Origin: Flavobacteriaceae bacterium | GTDB lineage: Bacteria > Bacteroidota > Bacteroidia > Flavobacteriales > Weeksellaceae | DNA length: 13,629 bases | Reading direction: 5' to 3' | Assembly (NCBI GenBank): GCA_031289875.1 | Contig: JAITOO010000007.1 | Location: forward strand, 1 to 13,629 | Part shown: piece after piece, positions 13,390-13,629 of the stretch | Layout of the letters: every line of letters begins with the position of its first letter | Position numbering within the stretch: the first letter of the stretch is position 1 | Translations under genes and position numbers: made by a program | The notes under the pieces: generated by a model | Database searches by the model: none | The model's input: the letters and a program-made list of their open reading frames with translations, nothing else | Told to the model about the DNA's origin: nothing

Positions 13390-13629
13390 TCAGGGATTAT
13401 CAAACGTCTCCTTAATTGTTTCGATTTGCGGCTCGGTTTCATGTTCTTCCCCCTTGAACCGCTCGGAGCGCACGAATTTGTAACCGCTGATCATTGCAGA
13501 AGATTCGCCGCGCCCTTCGAGCCAATCATGGAAGAAAACCAAGTACACATGGACAATGACGAAAACAATAAACAGCCACATGGTGAAATGGTGTATCATT
13601 CTGATTTTCTGCTCATCGCCATCGAAAAG
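13390..13629 (-). CDS. hydC: [NiFe]-hydrogenase b-type cytochrome subunit, C-terminal part (cut by window edge)
   Basis: The minus-strand frame is open from the right edge to the TGA at 13390-13392 (79 residues visible). It reads FDGDEQKIRMIHHFTMWLF, a hydrophobic span containing VIVHVYLVFF, then SAMISGYKFVRSERFKG and an acidic tail. IHHxxMW and the span histidine are heme-ligand-type histidines, and the SAMISGY-(K/R) segment after the last span is typical of HyaC/HydC (PF01292-type Ni-hydr_CYTB). This subunit anchors the periplasmic small and large hydrogenase subunits to the inner membrane and passes electrons to quinone. Those subunits should lie upstream, beyond the right edge. No start codon is in view; the methionine at 13597-13599 is internal. 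Confidence 0.88.
   Translation of the reverse strand, partial: LFDGDEQKIRMIHHFTMWLFIVFVIVHVYLVFFHDWLEGRGESSAMISGYKFVRSERFKGEEHETEPQIETIKETFDNP

Noticed and set aside
13390..13392. TGA stop of the hydrogenase cytochrome gene as a recoded codon
   Set aside because: The other genes in the window end normally, the organism looks like an ordinary Bacteroidota, and no selenocysteine-type structure is visible; the open stretch after it is reported only as a possible small gene or lost tail.
1..13629. CRISPR arrays, tRNA, rRNA or insertion sequences
   Set aside because: I saw no regularly spaced repeats, no cloverleaf or conserved rRNA stretches, no transposase motif and no terminal inverted repeats flanking a gene.

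Overview
The window looks like a chromosomal segment of a Bacteroidota bacterium, either Bacteroidales or Flavobacteriales; I cannot place it more finely. The evidence is a TonB-dependent receptor with an N-terminal carboxypeptidase-regulatory-like domain, a DUF5689-type lipoprotein, acidic residues just after the lipoprotein cysteines, several -7 boxes of the Bacteroidota form TAnnTTTG, very AT-rich spacers and few strong Shine-Dalgarno sequences. Nearly all genes are on the minus strand. The exception is a secreted nuclease/phosphatase-family gene at 11951-13138.

Left end (1-1840) is AT-rich and accessory in character. It holds the N-terminus of a RhuM-family protein cut by the window edge, a CPBP (Abi) membrane protease 7 bp upstream of it, a 54-codon remnant of a Fic-family protein, and a DJ-1/PfpI family enzyme resembling isonitrile hydratase. 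The Fic remnant and the composition suggest a decayed mobile or defence-type island.

The middle (1953-6672) is housekeeping and regulation. There is an NtrC-type response regulator/AAA+ protein that ends right after the ATPase domain, with no Fis DNA-binding helix. Then come nicotinamidase (pncA) and a compact yicC - gmk - membrane-anchored GH25 muramidase group in which the gmk stop and muramidase start codons touch. The 427-bp gap 3132-3558 has no minus-strand explanation. On the plus strand it carries a near-consensus Bacteroidota promoter overlapping the regulator start codon, an inverted repeat, a weak and a strong intrinsic terminator, and a sigma-54-like site. This suggests one or two small RNAs.

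The right half (6868-13213) is an outer-membrane acquisition locus. TonB receptor, DUF5689 lipoprotein and a second lipoprotein are transcribed leftward as one operon ending in a 15-bp-stem terminator. The divergent secreted endonuclease/exonuclease/phosphatase is transcribed rightward and ends in an 18-bp-stem terminator. The two lipoproteins share a homologous C-terminal domain and the same post-cysteine acidic motif. I infer that the nuclease-family enzyme cleaves an extracellular phosphodiester substrate (DNA, RNA or similar), surface lipoproteins bind it and the receptor imports the product. The true substrate is unknown.

The right edge (13390-13629) is the C-terminus of a [NiFe]-hydrogenase cytochrome b subunit, so a respiratory uptake hydrogenase operon lies beyond the window.
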